64,000 bases of DNA from Amphimedon queenslandica (taxonomy: Eukaryota > Porifera > Demospongiae > Haplosclerida > Niphatidae), in assembly GCF_000090795.2 (NCBI RefSeq), contig NW_003546244.1, positions 637,462 through 701,461 on the forward strand. The letters run 5' to 3'. The notes under the pieces were generated by a model that worked only from the letters and a program-made list of their open reading frames with translations, was not told where the DNA came from and did no database searches. Of the stretch, positions 1 through 13,155 are shown piece by piece (positions within the stretch are counted from its first letter, which is position 1; each line of letters begins with the position of its first letter). Position numbers and translations under genes: made by a program.

Positions 1-3000
1 ACCTGATGTTTGTAGTGTCTATGATATACTCATCAATATCAAGGTACTCATTGACAGTGTCATATGGGTTAGTTATACTAATGGTAACAGACTGGAGGTA
101 CTCATCGTCATTATCAGTTAGAGATATCAAAGAGTCATTAGTCAGTAATGCCTCACCCTCTCCTTCATCGTAATACACTACATACGGAGCCCCTGGACTG
201 ACTGGATTCAATATCAGGACCGGAGGATCGTTAGTAAATACAAAATCAACAGCTGCAGTAGCGACACTGCTGATAAACTGATTACCATTAGCTAAATCAT
301 AAACTTTAAATTCTATGCCACGAGAGATCCCAAAGAGCTCCTCTGCATCGTTATAGTACTCGACTGTCCGTAGAACTCTCTCAAAAACCTCAATAGCTCG
401 AGGAACTGAAGTAGAGATATTAAGAATGAGGACGTCATCATCATTTTCATTGATTGTGACATATTGTTTACTGTGGAGCTGCTCAATCTCTACCAGTGAC
501 TCATTAACCAAGACCCCCTCCATATTGAAATTAGAATAATTCCTCACTGTTATGATGAGTGAGTACAGACCCTCTGAAAACCCACCGTCAGTCAATACAG
601 CATTGCTGGGGTCTAAGAGTGGAATAGAAGGACTGTGCTCTTGGAATTTAGTGTAATAGTTAGGAGTTGATGCGGGCGTGATGTTAAGAGGATCAAGATC
701 AATGATGATGTGATGGACAATGATATAGGAATGAGACTGAGGCAGGGTGGCATTGGAATGAGTATGACCATCATGCAATTCTGTGACTAGTCTTCTCTCC
801 TCAGAGAAATTAGGCCATTTTTTGTTATTATTGTACACGACAGAACTGAGGACTGCCTGGTAACTGGCAGGAGAGTCTAAACCAGTTAGACTAAGGACCC
901 CAGTCACTGGATTATAATGATGATCAATGTTTGGTTCCCTTGCAATATGTAGCGTCCATCCAACTACACTTGCCTCTTGTTCACTGGATATGACAAGCGT
1001 CCAGCGTCCACTGAGTTGCTTGCCACGAAGGAGAGACAACGGCGACCGTGGAGCAAGATTGTCCACTAGCGACCTCTTCAATGGTATCGGTATATTGAGA
1101 TCAATTATGTCATCAAGTGTTGGGAGATACTGTGAAAACTCAGATCCAGAACCAGAACTGAAATTGTACCCTCCGCTGGCACTTGAGGAGAACTCTCCGC
1201 TAGAGGTTTCATTAGCTTCATACAAGGAAAGGCAGGAATAGTCAGTGTAGTTACTATCACTGGATGCTCTATCATCAAAAATGATGTAAGAGAAGTTCCC
1301 ATAAGCACAAAGAGGATAGTCTTGGGTTGATAGTGTTATGATGGTGCCATCAGGATGGACCAGTTTCAGTGTTGGCAAGTACGAGAGTGAAGATGTGAAT
1401 GGAGAAGTAAGATGGAGGCTGACTGATAGGTCTGTGATACGACCGTCAGCTGTTACATCTCTGTAATGGATCCTCTCCTCTCTCCCTCTTACTGTAATGA
1501 CAGGAGAGACTGGAGGGGACGAAACAATTAGGTGTGTCTCTTCAGGTCGTATAACAAGACCCCATCCATCCAGTTGACCGTTGTCCCTACCGGTAAGCAA
1601 GTCAGTGATACGAAGAGTCCAGTCACCTTCAATTGGATCACCGGAGAAACTTTTAAGAGACTCATCTGAAGAAAAGTAGCCTTGAGTTTGGAACTGACAC
1701 AGACCAGGAGAAACTGAGCTCTTGGAAAGGAACAAATCTCCAGAGGATTCAGTATCAAACGTTGTTGTGTGTAGATCATCACGAGGGCATGAGGGACCCC
1801 CTGGACTCAGTACTAGGAGGACTGTTCGATGACCATGAACTAGCTCTAGCATTAGATCACCAACCCACGAGTGCTTGATGTCAATAATCACACTAACATC
1901 ACTCACCAGTCCAGTACTAGCTACACTGAGTGTGTGAGATACTTCAGGGACTCTTTCACCTGAAAACAAGAGGCCAAAAGGAATGGAGAGACCCAATCCC
2001 TCAACGACAATTGGTTGGTTTTGTCTCTCTGGAGTCTTGTAAGTCACTAGTAGTGACTCATGGGGCCCATCCAGTGGATTGTTAAGAGTCACTGTAGCAT
2101 TGTGTATGTACTGACTGTCAGTATCTCTTACACTAGCTCCTGTTGGGTTAAGAACTGAAACTGGTTCATTGTTAGGATAGTATCTATTAGTGTAAGACTC
2201 TTCATTTCCATTAGTAGCAACCACTGGAGCATGGTTATGTACACTAACAGACATGTTAACATAGGAATTGACCAGCGAGTTACTCCTGCTGCTATCAGCA
2301 TACAGTCTAACTAATATAAGACGATGACCAATAGTTGGTAGACCTTTTCTGTTAGAGTAATAAACATGTTGTAAGAACTGGAGGTAAACTGAGAGAGGAG
2401 AGTCCCCAGTAACATACAGCACTTGAGGAGAGGCTGGATTAAGTGGAGGGTTTTCATAAGCAACTGATAATGATGGGTGTGAGTACTGCAACACTTCAAG
2501 TGTCTCGTTAGTACTGTCATAGTAGGATGCAAAGTATAGAGTCATGTGTTTAATTATTTGAGTGGGTGGGAGTGAGCTCTCGACGAGGAGAGAGGTGAGA
2601 GGTACACGCCCATCAAGTCCGTGTACGTAGGACTGGTGGTAAACTCTGCCAGGCACAGCTGGGCCATTGAAATCAAGGGAAAATTCCTAAAGTAACATAG
2701 AATAAAATAAAAATTGAAGGCTACTAAAACATTAAAATGAATGCAATTTACATGTATATCTTGCAAAAGAAAAACCAGCAAACATGAGGTCAATTAAAAA
2801 GAGAGTACATATGTTGTATAATGGTGTACTTCTTATACATGGTGTACTTCTTTAGAAGCAACTTTAAAAATTCATAAAAAATCCAATTTTAACCAGAATC
2901 AGCTCATACTTTCTATGTAAGATATATACATGTATATGCATCAGAAAAAAATATTAAAATGGAAAAATATCTCCCTGTCATTTCTGATCAAATTTGGCCC

Positions 3001-5794
3001 AAGACCCTGTACTATGGCCCATGGTTTTGGGCCAGATTTTTGAGCAACTTTAAAAAATCATAAAAAATTTAATTCTGATTGGAATTAGCCCAAACTTTCT
3101 ATACAATATAAAAACATGTATATGCATCAGAAAAAATATTTAAACCTAAAAATTTTCTCCCTGTCATTTTTGATGAAATTTGGCCCAAATCCCTGTATTA
3201 TAGCCCATGGTCTTGGGCCAGATATTTGAGGAATTAAAAAATTTGCAAAAAGCTCAATCTTAATCAGAATCAAGATACACAGTATAAATCTAACAAAGTA
3301 CATACTATCAGATAATATCATTATCTTACCTCATTGGCTCCTGGTTGTACAATGTACGAGAGACAAAGAGGAACAGATGAAGTATTATCAGCAAGTACAG
3401 ACAAACAAACTATAAGAGGACCCTCAGACTGCACTGATGATACATTCCATTGCACTATATTGAGAAAGACAAAATAATAATAATAATAGTAATGATAATA
3501 ATAATGATGATAATAATAATAATGATAATATAAAAATAATATAAAAATAATAATAATTACAATATTAATAGAATGTCCTAATGAAAAAAAACCCATGCAA
3601 TTATGCTATATAAAAAGCTCCAATTACAACTTAAGGACGTCAATTAATATCAAGTTCTCACCTGTCAGAGTATTGTTCTCAGTAACATAAGCAATAAGAC
3701 CATTAGGTACAGGAGAGACGAATGTAACAGATTGACCTCCATTGATAAAATAAGAGGAATTAACTTGAGTTCCTTGCATCACATAAAGGACATCAAATGG
3801 GACTGCATTGCTAAGGTCTGGAATAACAGGACGGGTACCAGACGAAACTCTAATCCTTAATTCAGCGGCAACCCTGAGGCCAGTTTCCACATCCTGTGTG
3901 ATAACTTGTGCACTATAGTCCCCAGGGACCACGTGTTCAGTGTTCCAAGTCACTTGACCAGTAACAGGTACTATATGCAAGCCCTGAGGAGGCCCTGCTT
4001 GTATTGATCGGTAGTCAATCGGACTACCAAAAGAGAAGAAGAGAGAGTTCTCCGATGGAGATAGAGCAGGATAGTAAAAGGACTGGTCTCCATTGCTTGA
4101 GGACATCAAGTGAACAATGGAAAGAGATGGCACAAGAGGAGAGGAAGGATAACTGAGATCAACTGTCACAGAAAGGGCTAGCCTGCAAAAATAAATAAAA
4201 TAAATGCATAGTATTATTAATATAATGTGAAGTCTTGATAATTTTAATATACATGTAGACTAGAACTAGATCTATAATTTTTAACAGCTTACTTTGTTTG
4301 TCTGTTATTCTGTAGTGCCTTGCCTCTGCAGCAGTATTCATACACAGCTTCCCAAGGAGATCCATACTGATGGGCCATGGGATATAAATGTGACACAGTT
4401 CCTTCAGCAACAATGTACTCATCTCTCTCACTGACTCCATGTACCTAAAAATGAGCCACACCCAATGTAATTTTTAGAAAAAAATAATCAATGTACACAA
4501 TGTAGATCTAAGTAGATGTACATTTTTCATGCAAAATCATGTACATAAAATTATGCAAAGTCTGAAAGTGGTACTGAAAGCTCTAGTTCAATTGCTTACT
4601 GTCATTATGAGCTGGTCTGTCTCACTGTCATCTCCAAACATGAGCATCCCTGGCATACTGACCTCACTACCAATGGAGTATTGTCCATAGTAGCTTCTGG
4701 AGAGAGTAAGGGATAGAGTGAACACTGCCATTGTCCTCGGGTAACCGCTTGGGACTTTCTTCCAGACTAGTGTACCAGAAAGGACAGCTTCATCTAAAAG
4801 AAAGAGAAAGAGATTGCAATTGATATTGTAATTGCAACCATAGTCTACTAGAAATTATGCTAACCTTCATCATTGTCTTCAACAGTGACATTAAAATCAG
4901 GTACAGGATATTTGTTGAAATTATTGTCGACACTAGAGAGGCTCATGTTGAATGATGCAGGATACGGGGAAGGAAGATTGAGGGTATCCTCTAATGCATA
5001 AATAACTAGATCTTGAGCCACGTTCCAATTATGAGGCTCAAATGTCATGGTAGATGGTCCAAGGGACACTCGAGGAGAGAGTGAGTGAAAAGTTATAGTA
5101 ACAGAGTGGGTTGGAGTGCTTGGGAGAGTAACTTCATACACTGCCCATCTTCCCTCGGGGATATCTGGAGGAAATGGGTACCTCTCCTTCATGACAATGA
5201 TAACACCAGCTAAATAAGGACAGAATAAAGTCAATAATTACTCCATTGTCACTCACAGTTATCAGTATCTGATACTAGTAGCGTCAGATTAGCAGTTGCA
5301 GCATAAGATACATTGCTGCTTGAGGAATTTATGTTAAGTATTCCACCATACGGAGAGTATCGTATGACGTCATCATCAACACCAAATATGTATATTTCAC
5401 GAGTTTCATTCCAATTGGATGAGTTGAATGTCAACCTTTCAGTCAACGTTCTAAAGCAATAGAAACAGCTAATGGATGTACATGTATTGCATTCTCCATT
5501 ACTTTATGTATCCATCAACTTCTGTTGCAAGATCCAGAGTAACATCTGTATCAGGAGGTCCATCCATTAGGACAGTGTAAATGCTTTGCTGCCCTTCATT
5601 AATAAAAGCAGGGCCACTTAATTTCCTGAACTGAAATGCCTGGAAATGCAAGACATCAAATTCAGCTGCAGGGAGAGAGAGAGAGAGGGTATTTTGTATT
5701 CATTGCAATGGATTAGCTCACCTTTAGATACAAAAATCAAACAGCTAGTGATAGTAGTGACCAGTAAAAGGATCTTGTTGCAACTTGGGCTCAT
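1..5794 (-). CDS. Large secreted/cell-surface protein with Calx-beta-like, P-domain and cadherin-like repeats (partial)
   Basis: Nine exons are readable; the gene runs off the window at base 1. Exon 1 (5794-5722) encodes a signal peptide starting MSPSCNKILLLVTT. Exons at about 5665-5508, 5447-5253 and 5213-4866 encode Calx-beta-like units with the typical phrases FNSSNWNETREIYIFGVDDD and VTVEDND. Exons near 4797-4602, 4446-4290, 4183-3662 and 3456-3331 follow, then one huge exon from 2688 to 1 stays open to the edge. That exon carries two proprotein-convertase-type P-domains: the first (about 2030-1530) has DIKHSWVGDLMLELVHG and GDWTLRITD, the second (about 1470-930) has LKLVHPDGTIITLS and SGRWTLVISS. 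After it come repeats with a DNDDEYLQSVTISITN-type motif. Many N-glycosylation sequons are present. No protease catalytic domain is seen, so the P-domains are probably structural. An extracellular adhesion or matrix role is inferred. Confidence 0.8.
2852..3290. repeat. 186-bp tandem repeat family, intronic copy
   Basis: The phrase gagcaactttaaaaa (or a close variant) starts at about 2856, 3042 and 3228, giving a 186-bp period. Each unit also holds a conserved run around atgtatatgcatcag and a ccctgtacta block. It sits in the last complete intron of the P-domain gene. The same family recurs elsewhere in the window. Confidence 0.8.
3474..3560. repeat. (AAT/GATAAT)n microsatellite
   Basis: Imperfect AAT-rich simple repeat in an intron of the P-domain gene. 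It gives a spurious poly-tyrosine reading on the minus strand. Confidence 0.85.
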
Positions 5795-6122
5795 ATTTCC
5801 TTATCTGCCCACTCAGGGGCTATCTTACACCACTGTAGTTGAGATAAACTTCTTCTTGAGGAAACTCTTGCTTGCTTTCAGCTCCCAGATCAGCAAAATA
5901 GCATGATGGAGCCAACAGGACAAGCTCAGTGCGTCTTTCTCAGCCCTCAATGCAGTATGATTTGCAAAATGCTGCAGAAAATGTGGGCGTAGCTCGTCAA
6001 AACTCCCGGGTCTTGTTTATCTGTTATGATAAAATACCATGGCAACGGGATTCCATTACAGTTACCATGACGACTAATAAACATTTGCAGCACAACTGGT
6101 CGCGTGCAGCGAGAGAGAGAAT

Positions 6123-8566
6123 ATGGATTCCTCTCGCCGGCAGTCTCCTCAGAGAGACAGCGAGACACCTTTTGAAGAGCTTCCAAACCTACCCAAGCCT
6201 ATCATACCTCAGATAGACCTCAACATACAGAGAATGGACATAAACGGAATGCTCAAATACAAGTAATGGTGGAAACACTTTTAACCATTGCATGAGCCCT
6301 TTTATTATCCACAGACCCTCTATAGCCCTGCAGCGTAAGGTAGGCTACAGTGTGAGGGATCATGCGACTCAGACTAAGGAAACAGAAATGGTCGACTTGC
6401 AGCATGAAATTGAAGTGCTACAGGTCCTGGTACAAGATGCCGGAAAGCTGCGTAAAGACTTTGCATTTACCACCAACATGTTGAGAGCCAATTATGAGCA
6501 ACAGATTACAGACCGATCCACAGAACTGTAAGTAAATACACTATGTACAGAGCAAACTGTTAATGTATGACTTGCATCATGATAGGTATTGTAGAGTGAA
6601 TGAAAAAATGTACGAGCTTGAGAAACAAAACAAGACAGTGAGTTATCTTTATTATAACATGATATTCATTAGTATTATCTAATACCTTCCCTGGCTTCAA
6701 TCAATTTCAGAAAATCAACCAATTGAGGAAGAGTTTTCAAATGCAGCTTGATAACGCTATACACAGGATTGCTGGAGAATATAAAGCATATTACGACAGT
6801 GTGCTGGCAGGAAAGCTGGGATTTAATAACTCAGCAATGGAGGAAATAAAAAAAGAGTGAGCTAGGAAACCAACTTGAGGGGGGGGCAAAATTACACTGT
6901 ATGTATGTACACATGAACATTAACATTACATTATTGTTAATGTAGACTTTCAGAGAAAAATCTATTACTGAGACAACAGGAAGTACAAATTGAGAATCTT
7001 GAAGCAAAATTGAAAGAACAAGCAGGATTAAGCAAGAAAGAAGTGAGCAAAAGCATGTATCCTCATGCATGCATAATTATTTAATTGTATATAGCCTTCA
7101 GAGTCACCTATTCCTGTTGGAATAAGTGAAGAAGAGGTAGAATCGCTCAATGTGAAGATTGCATACTTGGAAGATGAGCTGGGATCGGTTAAAATTGAGC
7201 TGGCTACACAAGAAGATGAAAATATAAGACTAAGTGAGCACAAATAAGCTATTGGAGTCAATTATGAAATAATGTATAGAGAAACAGCTCGATAAAATGA
7301 CTAGGCACTTAGAAGACCAGAAAGAAAAGTACAGCCAGGTTCGGTTATGAAATTTTTGTAATAATACATGTAAATTTGCTTTTAATGCACAGCTTGAAAA
7401 AGATTCAGACAGCTACAAGAAAAAAATAATGGAGGAGCAAGAAAAAGCAGCTAAAATGGTAGCAGGAATTGTACTCTATAATAATATCTATGCACATACA
7501 GGCTGAGAATCGTTTGGCAGTGATGGAAAAGGAACTAAAAGAGAAAATGGAAGCAGCCACAAAGCAGGTAAAGATATTGTATAATTGTCTGCAATGACAA
7601 AAATTATTCAACTTAAGGCTATGCAAAAGGCACAGGAGCAAGCAGACATGCAACGAATGAAAGATCAGGCAAAATTCCAAGAGGAAATTTCAAAAAGGAA
7701 AGCAAAAGAAGATGAATTATTATTAGAAGTAAAGAGGGAGAGAGAGAGAGAGAGAGGCATAATGCATCAATGCAACAACACAGGCAAATAAGAAACCAAC
7801 TGTGCTTGGAGACAAAGAGCTATTGAAGCAGTTGGAACGCCTTGAAGAAATAGAGCAGCAACAAAAACATGAAATACAGAGGTACATGTACATGTTCATG
7901 TATTTTTAGCTGCCATTCTACAACCAATGCACATTGTCTTTACAGGCTGAACAAAGAGCTGGAAAGAGTTAACAAAGTATGGGAATTAAAAATGGCAGTC
8001 ATGAAGAAAAAGTGAGTGGATATGGAGTAACTGATTGCAATAAGATTATGACAATAATATACAGTTTTCAATCATTAAAGAACGAGCTTCATCTAAGACA
8101 CACACTAGAAAGACAATCAGTTCATCTACACCATGCTACTGTGGGATATGCTGTAAGTTATTACATTTTTATCATCAGACTTTACACTAACAATGATTAT
8201 ACACACAGAGCACTGGTAGGGCTGGACGAGAGAGCGTACATATACCAGTTATACCAGATCCTTCAGTAAGTGCATGGCTTTAAACACAAAATAATTTTCA
8301 CAATCATCACAGACAAAATCAGAAAGAAGACCACCGACACGAATTGTGCAACAAGAAAGTAAGTACATGTACATAGTACCCACTGCATTACATTATGCTG
8401 TCATAATAGGTTCAAGTCCTGTACCAGAACAATTATTCACAAGGTATATTATGTACATTGTAATCAATAATAATAATTATAATCATGGCATTCATTTTCA
8501 AGATCCAAGAGTGTACACTTTGACGAATCAAAGCCACCAAACTCCACGCAACCAATGCAAGCATGA
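6123..8566 (+). CDS. C10orf67-like coiled-coil protein
   Basis: Multi-exon gene starting at MDSSRRQSPQRDSETPF (exon 1 6123-6261). Exon 2 (about 6313-6528) carries VGYSVRDHATQTKETEM followed by a long heptad-rich helix. The DHATQT phrase and the following helix resemble the N-terminal domain of vertebrate C10orf67. Further exons encode almost uninterrupted charged coiled coil (for example KINQLRKSFQMQLDNAIHR, about 6710-6856; MEKELKEKMEAATKQ, about 7500-7566). The last exon ends SKPPNSTQPMQA at 8566, and an aataaa signal lies near 8675. Vertebrate C10orf67 has no settled function. The gene is head to head with the P-domain gene (about 330 bp between starts). The start is the first ATG in frame. 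Exon joins in the middle are approximate; family assignment is from motif recall only. Confidence 0.6.
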
Positions 8567-8713
8567 GTGAACCAGAGACACTCTGTATAATAGATTGTGA
8601 GATTATTTTAATATCATCATAAAACTGAGATGATTTTATATCATAAAATACACACAAAAACACACACTGTACACAATAAAAGTATACAAAGGAGAACAAA
8701 ATTAAAATGAGGA

Positions 8714-11057
8714 CTAAGAGGAGGGTGGTATTAGGGAAGAGCTGATTGGTGAGGTGGAGGGGAGAGGCTCTGTCTTATCACAGTTACGCGTCTTTTGTTT
8801 AGATTTCGGTACAGCTTTGCCAATCCTCCAATTGTGTACTGGATGGTTTGCTGGCACAATGGCTATATCCTTTAAAGAGAGAGAGTGAACTGGTTGTAGC
8901 TCCCCTTTTACTAGCCTTAGACTCGGAGAGAGAGAACCGAAAAGCTTCTCGAAACATATCGTCGACTTGATGTCCTTGATATTAGTCAGCTGCTTCCCAG
9001 TATTGCGTTTGTGGTGCCTTGTTTTAGAGCCTTTAGCTTTCAACTTTCCACGAGGCTTGTTGGTAGGTTTTACGGCTGATGCTGTGGTTTGACTAGTGGG
9101 TGCCGGTGGTGGCTGAGGAGTGGATGACGTCACTCTTGCATGTCCATTACTATTAGAGCTATTGGTAATTAAACTAGAATTACTGGTAACAGATGACAAG
9201 TCGTCCTCCATCATTAGGTGGCTCTCTATTAGGAGTCTAGCATCAGCATGAGCTCTTCTCCTCTCCGTGCAAATCATGTCACCCAAAGAAAGAGAGGGGG
9301 AATGGGACTTGACTGGAGACAAAGATTTGCCTTTCTGGGGAGGCGTTTTCTTTTTAGAAGGTAAGACCTTCCCTGGGGTTGCATTAGTAGGAGAAACAGA
9401 AGGAACTAAAGAGGGGCTAGCTTGGGGTGGACTAATCATCGAGTGCCAATTGTTACCAGTAGGAGATTTGGTTAGTTTAAGAGCTAGTGGGGGCTTGAGC
9501 TGCAATACAGAAGCAACACCAGCTCCAGGACTGACCTTTGAAGCATCATTGACAGCTCTCTTCTTAACCGTAGCAAAGTGACTCAAGGCAAGTGGTCTTT
9601 TCCCTTTCATGCTTGTCAAAGGAGGAGTGCTTGCTTTATTAGTGTTAGTCTTTGATAGATTGATTTTATTAAGAGGAATGTTAACAATAAATGATGAGAG
9701 AGGAGCAGAGAGACCATTACAAGAGAGAGATTCATCAGAAGAACTATCTGATGGATTGTAAGACGAGTCAGAGGAAGATGATGAAGTTAAGTCGCTCAAC
9801 ATGACCACTGGCTTATCAGGCATTACAGCAGAATAATTAGAAGACCCTGGATGTATACATGTACATTAAAAAAGAAAGTATAACTTTGGGTGTACTATCA
9901 ATGCATAGGTTAATAAAAATAGAGAATTCTCTCCTAACCATTTTGATGAAGTACCATGTACTATAGTACTAAGAAGTATCATAGTATATGGTGCTTTGGC
10001 TTGATTAGGAGCAACTTTAAAAATTCATTAAAAATCCAAATCTGATTGGAATCAGCTCAAATTTTCTACACAACATAAGAACATGTATATGCACCAGGAG
10101 AAATTATTAAAAATGAAGAATTCTCTCCTTTTAATTTTTGTTAAAATTTGGTCAAAGTACAGGGACTTTGGCCAGATTCTGGAATTTAATCGGAATCAAC
10201 TCAAAATTTTAAGCAACATACATGTAAATACATGTATATTAAAAAAATAAATGAAGATTTTGTGGTGAAATAGTATGCGGTCTTTGGCTAAATTTATAAA
10301 AATTTCCTAATAATCCAATTTTAATTTCAAAAATGAAGAATTACTATTAATCAATAATACACAAGATTACTCTACTATTACTATTATCCCATTACTCACA
10401 CCAATACTACATGGGCATGCTAGTACAACTGGCATACGACATTCTAACACTCTCTTTGCTGGTTTCTGATCAATAAAATTAATTATAATTAGTAACTGGA
10501 TACTGACCCAGACTAGTACATCAAAGCCATGATATTATTAATTACATGTTGTTATTACTAATCTTTTGCCTAAAACTTAAACTTACTTTTCTTTGAGATG
10601 AGGTTCCTAAGATTAGAGAGAGGCTGACACGTTAATGACTGCTCCTCATCACTGGATCCTGATGTAGCTGATACATAAATATCAGACGAGAAGTCACCAG
10701 TGAGAGTAAACCTATCATTATAATTAACAAATATGAAACTTTGATGAGAAATTTTAGTTCCTAAAAAACCCAAAATTTTAATTAATTATAATCAAAAAAA
10801 CCACACCCCCATTGCTAATGACGTTCCTCGTACTTTTCTGATCTTGTAGAGTCTCCATGTGAACTGGTTGAGCTACGATTAAGAGAGTTCTGTTTCATAT
10901 CCAGGCCTCCATTATCCATTCCTTTATCATCTTCTTCATCCTCACTGGAAGATGGGGAGCTGAGGAGGATAGGATTCTCGAATGATGTCTGAGGAAAAGG
11001 AGATGGCCTTGGTGTCATTTTCTCTCTCGAGGGATGACTAAAAGGATTGCTACTCAT
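8714..11057 (-). CDS. Disordered Ser/Pro/Lys-rich protein, probably nuclear, function unknown
   Basis: Three exons: 11057 to about 10838 (start MSSNPFSHPSREKMTPR), about 10705-10590, and a large last exon from about 9849 to the stop at 8714. The join between exons 1 and 2 keeps frame if the donor is the gtacga near 10837. The protein (about 500 residues) is rich in Ser, Pro, Asp and Lys, with acidic serine clusters such as SSSEDEEDD and SDSSSDESL and basic patches such as GKLKAKGSKTRHHKRNTGK that could be nuclear-localisation signals. The best-ordered part is near the C-terminus (FEKLFGSLSPSLRLVKGEL, NHPVHNWRIGKAV). I do not recognise the family. It is tail to tail with the C10orf67-like gene (147 bp apart). 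Confidence 0.7.
9885..10340. repeat. 186-bp repeat family, diverged intronic copy
   Basis: Degenerate units of the family seen at 2852 and 20037: gagcaactttaaaaattcatt near 10009, then aacatgtatatgcacc near 10080 and a partial second unit. It lies in the second intron of the disordered-protein gene. Confidence 0.65.
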
Positions 11058-11276
11058 TTTTACCAAAACCATTTAGCCTTATCTGTGTAAATGGCGGCTC
11101 GAATGGCGGGGCCTGCCAGCCTGAAGTGGAGGAGGTTAAAAACTTAAAATAAAGATATGGGCAAGGACGTGCACACCCTATAGAGGTGTGTTTTAGAGGT
11201 GTGTTCACACGTGTGCTGCTTGGTTTCTCACTTTCTTTATTCCTTTTATACCTCATCTCTTGCTGAAAGAAGCTCT

Positions 11277-11850
11277 ATGGCTGCTCTGGAGACAAATGAG
11301 AGGGTGTTTGGATACCTCACTTTCTCCTCCAACTTAAGCACCAATGTTATTGGTAAGTGAAGAAGTGCCAAGGCTAGGGCGGAGCTTGTAGTGATGTCAT
11401 GTTTGTTGCTTGTTATCACTACTCATCACTAATTGTAATTACATCAGAGTATGTGTATAGCTTTTATCCATCCCCTCTTTATTATGGAGTCCTGTTTTTA
11501 TAAGCTGCTACTACTATGGATAAGATCTGATACATTTTTAGATGGTGAAGTTGTACTTAAAATTGGACAGAGCTTTTCACATTCTAATCTTGTGGTAACA
11601 GCTAACAGGATGGACCATGTAGCTCATTATTTTAAGTGGAAAATCCAACAGTCTATCCGAAGTAATGAAAAAATACTATCCTGTGAATATTAATTAGTAT
11701 ATTTTTATTTAGTGCTGCCGCATTTCTTGCCAGATTGGCAACCAAATCCAAGGATAGATATTTGTAAGTAGTGCGTTTATAAATAAATTAATTTATGCTC
11801 TGTACAATCACCTCCATTTTAATTTTAGGGCACTTTTTTTGGCCGTACCC
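11277..11850 (+). CDS. Small unknown gene, copy A of a local duplication
   Basis: Exon 1 (11277-11352) reads MAALETNERVFGYLTFSSN... and ends at a gtaagt donor. Exon 2 (11542-11661) reads DGEVVLKIGQSFSHSNLVV... between an AG acceptor and a gtaatg donor. Exon 3 (11713-11763) and a short last exon near 11829-11850 give a protein of about 90 residues ending HFFWPYP. I do not recognise the family. Support for coding is that the same exon units with the same splice signals recur at 12487-13150, and that the start lies 220 bp from the divergent start of the 8714-11057 gene. The later exons are the weakest part. It could also be a decayed remnant. Confidence 0.4.
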
Positions 11851-12107
11851 ATAATTAGGGATGCATAGGCAGGAAATACAAAAACATTTAGTTATTATTA
11901 TTAGAATTTAAATTTAGGATTTTTTCGTTATAGTTTATTATTATTATTATTAATTATTTCTGTATTTCTTTGCCACAACAATGTATTAAAATAATTACAA
12001 TACGCAATGTTCAAGTCTTTATAGTCACTTTGCAAGAGATGACATGAAAATACAACAAATTATAATAAGAATAATAAGGATGTTGTTCAAGAACAGAATT
12101 TGCTCAC

Positions 12108-12228
12108 TTAATTTTTTATTCTTCCACTGCTCCCTCCAGCAATGGCTTGTTCTTTGCCATTAATTGTCTTCTTTATTAGAACACCATCTTTTGTCACTTC
12201 AACTATTGTGTTTCCACCTTTTTTAGTG
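12108..12228 (-). pseudogene. Orphan duplicate of the last exon of the DNAJB gene
   Basis: This 121-bp block is closely similar to the last DNAJB exon at 13567-13678, with the acceptor, reading frame ([17 protein letters not shown]) and stop codon preserved. It carries three extra codons (SSG) near the end. No upstream DNAJB exons accompany it, so it is most likely an orphan exon left by the segmental duplication. It could in principle serve as a distal alternative last exon. Confidence 0.75.
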
Positions 12229-12486
12229 CTTTATATATACAAAAACACATAAGTTATTGATATTACTCATACATGTACATTTTTTCTAAAAATAATTGTT
12301 TAATGATAAGTTATTTCTTAACTTATTTATTAATAAGTTATTCACAATTTCTATTTATAGAAATTCTTCATTCATTGCTATGGGATCACGTGAGCCGTTT
12401 ACGTATTAAATACACTGTCACACCTTCTCACACGTGTATTTAGTATTTACTCTTATTATCATCTGTGAATTACTGAAATAAACTCT

Positions 12487-13155
12487 ATGGCTGTTTTGGA
12501 GACAAACGAAAGGGTGCCTGGAACAGAACACCTCACTTTCGCTTCCAATTTAGGCAACAGTGTTATTGGTAAGTGAAGAAGTCCTAGTCGCACGTGTACT
12601 GCTTTCTTTACTATATCTGTGAATTACTGAAATAAACTCTATAGCTGCTTTGGAGACAGACAAGAGGGTGTTTGGAACAGAACACCTCGTTTTCTCTTCC
12701 AATTTAGGCAACAATGTTATTGGTAAGTGAATAAGTCCTAGTCCTACCCTAGGCTAGGGCGGGCTTGTATGACACCATTATTGATATATACCATAAATCT
12801 ACTTGTTGCTTGTTTTATCACTACTAGTTTTGTAATTTGATCACAGTATATCTGTATATTTTTTATCCATCCCCTCTTTATTATGGAATGCTGTTTTTAT
12901 AAGCTGCTACTACTACTACTATAGATGAGATCTGATATATATACATTGTTGGTTTTTTAATAATTTTTTTAGATGGTGAAGTTGCACTTAAAATTGGACA
13001 GAACTTTTTACAATTAAATGCTGTGGTAAGAGCTAACAGGATGGAATATGCTGTGGTAACAGCTAACAGGATGGAATATTTAGCTCATTGCTTTAAAAGA
13101 GGAATCCAACAGTCTATCCGAAGTAATGAAAAATACTATCCTATGAATATTAGTT
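12487..13155 (+). pseudogene. Copy B of the small unknown gene, with a repeated first exon
   Basis: Exon 1 recurs twice here. The copy at 12487-12571 starts MAVLETNERVPGTEHLTF. The copy at 12641-12724 is similar but begins ATA instead of ATG. Both end at a gtaagtga donor. Exon 2 (about 12973-13124) reads DGEVALKIGQN... and contains an extra internal duplication of about 30 bp (the phrase gctaacaggatggaatat twice). An exon-3 homologue near 13170-13226 has an extra base relative to copy A. The unit is probably decaying, but the first exon is still open. Confidence 0.5.

Noticed and set aside
3321-3596. Open frame with a poly-tyrosine run on the minus strand
   Set aside because: It is the AAT microsatellite read through from a real exon (3456-3331) into the intron.
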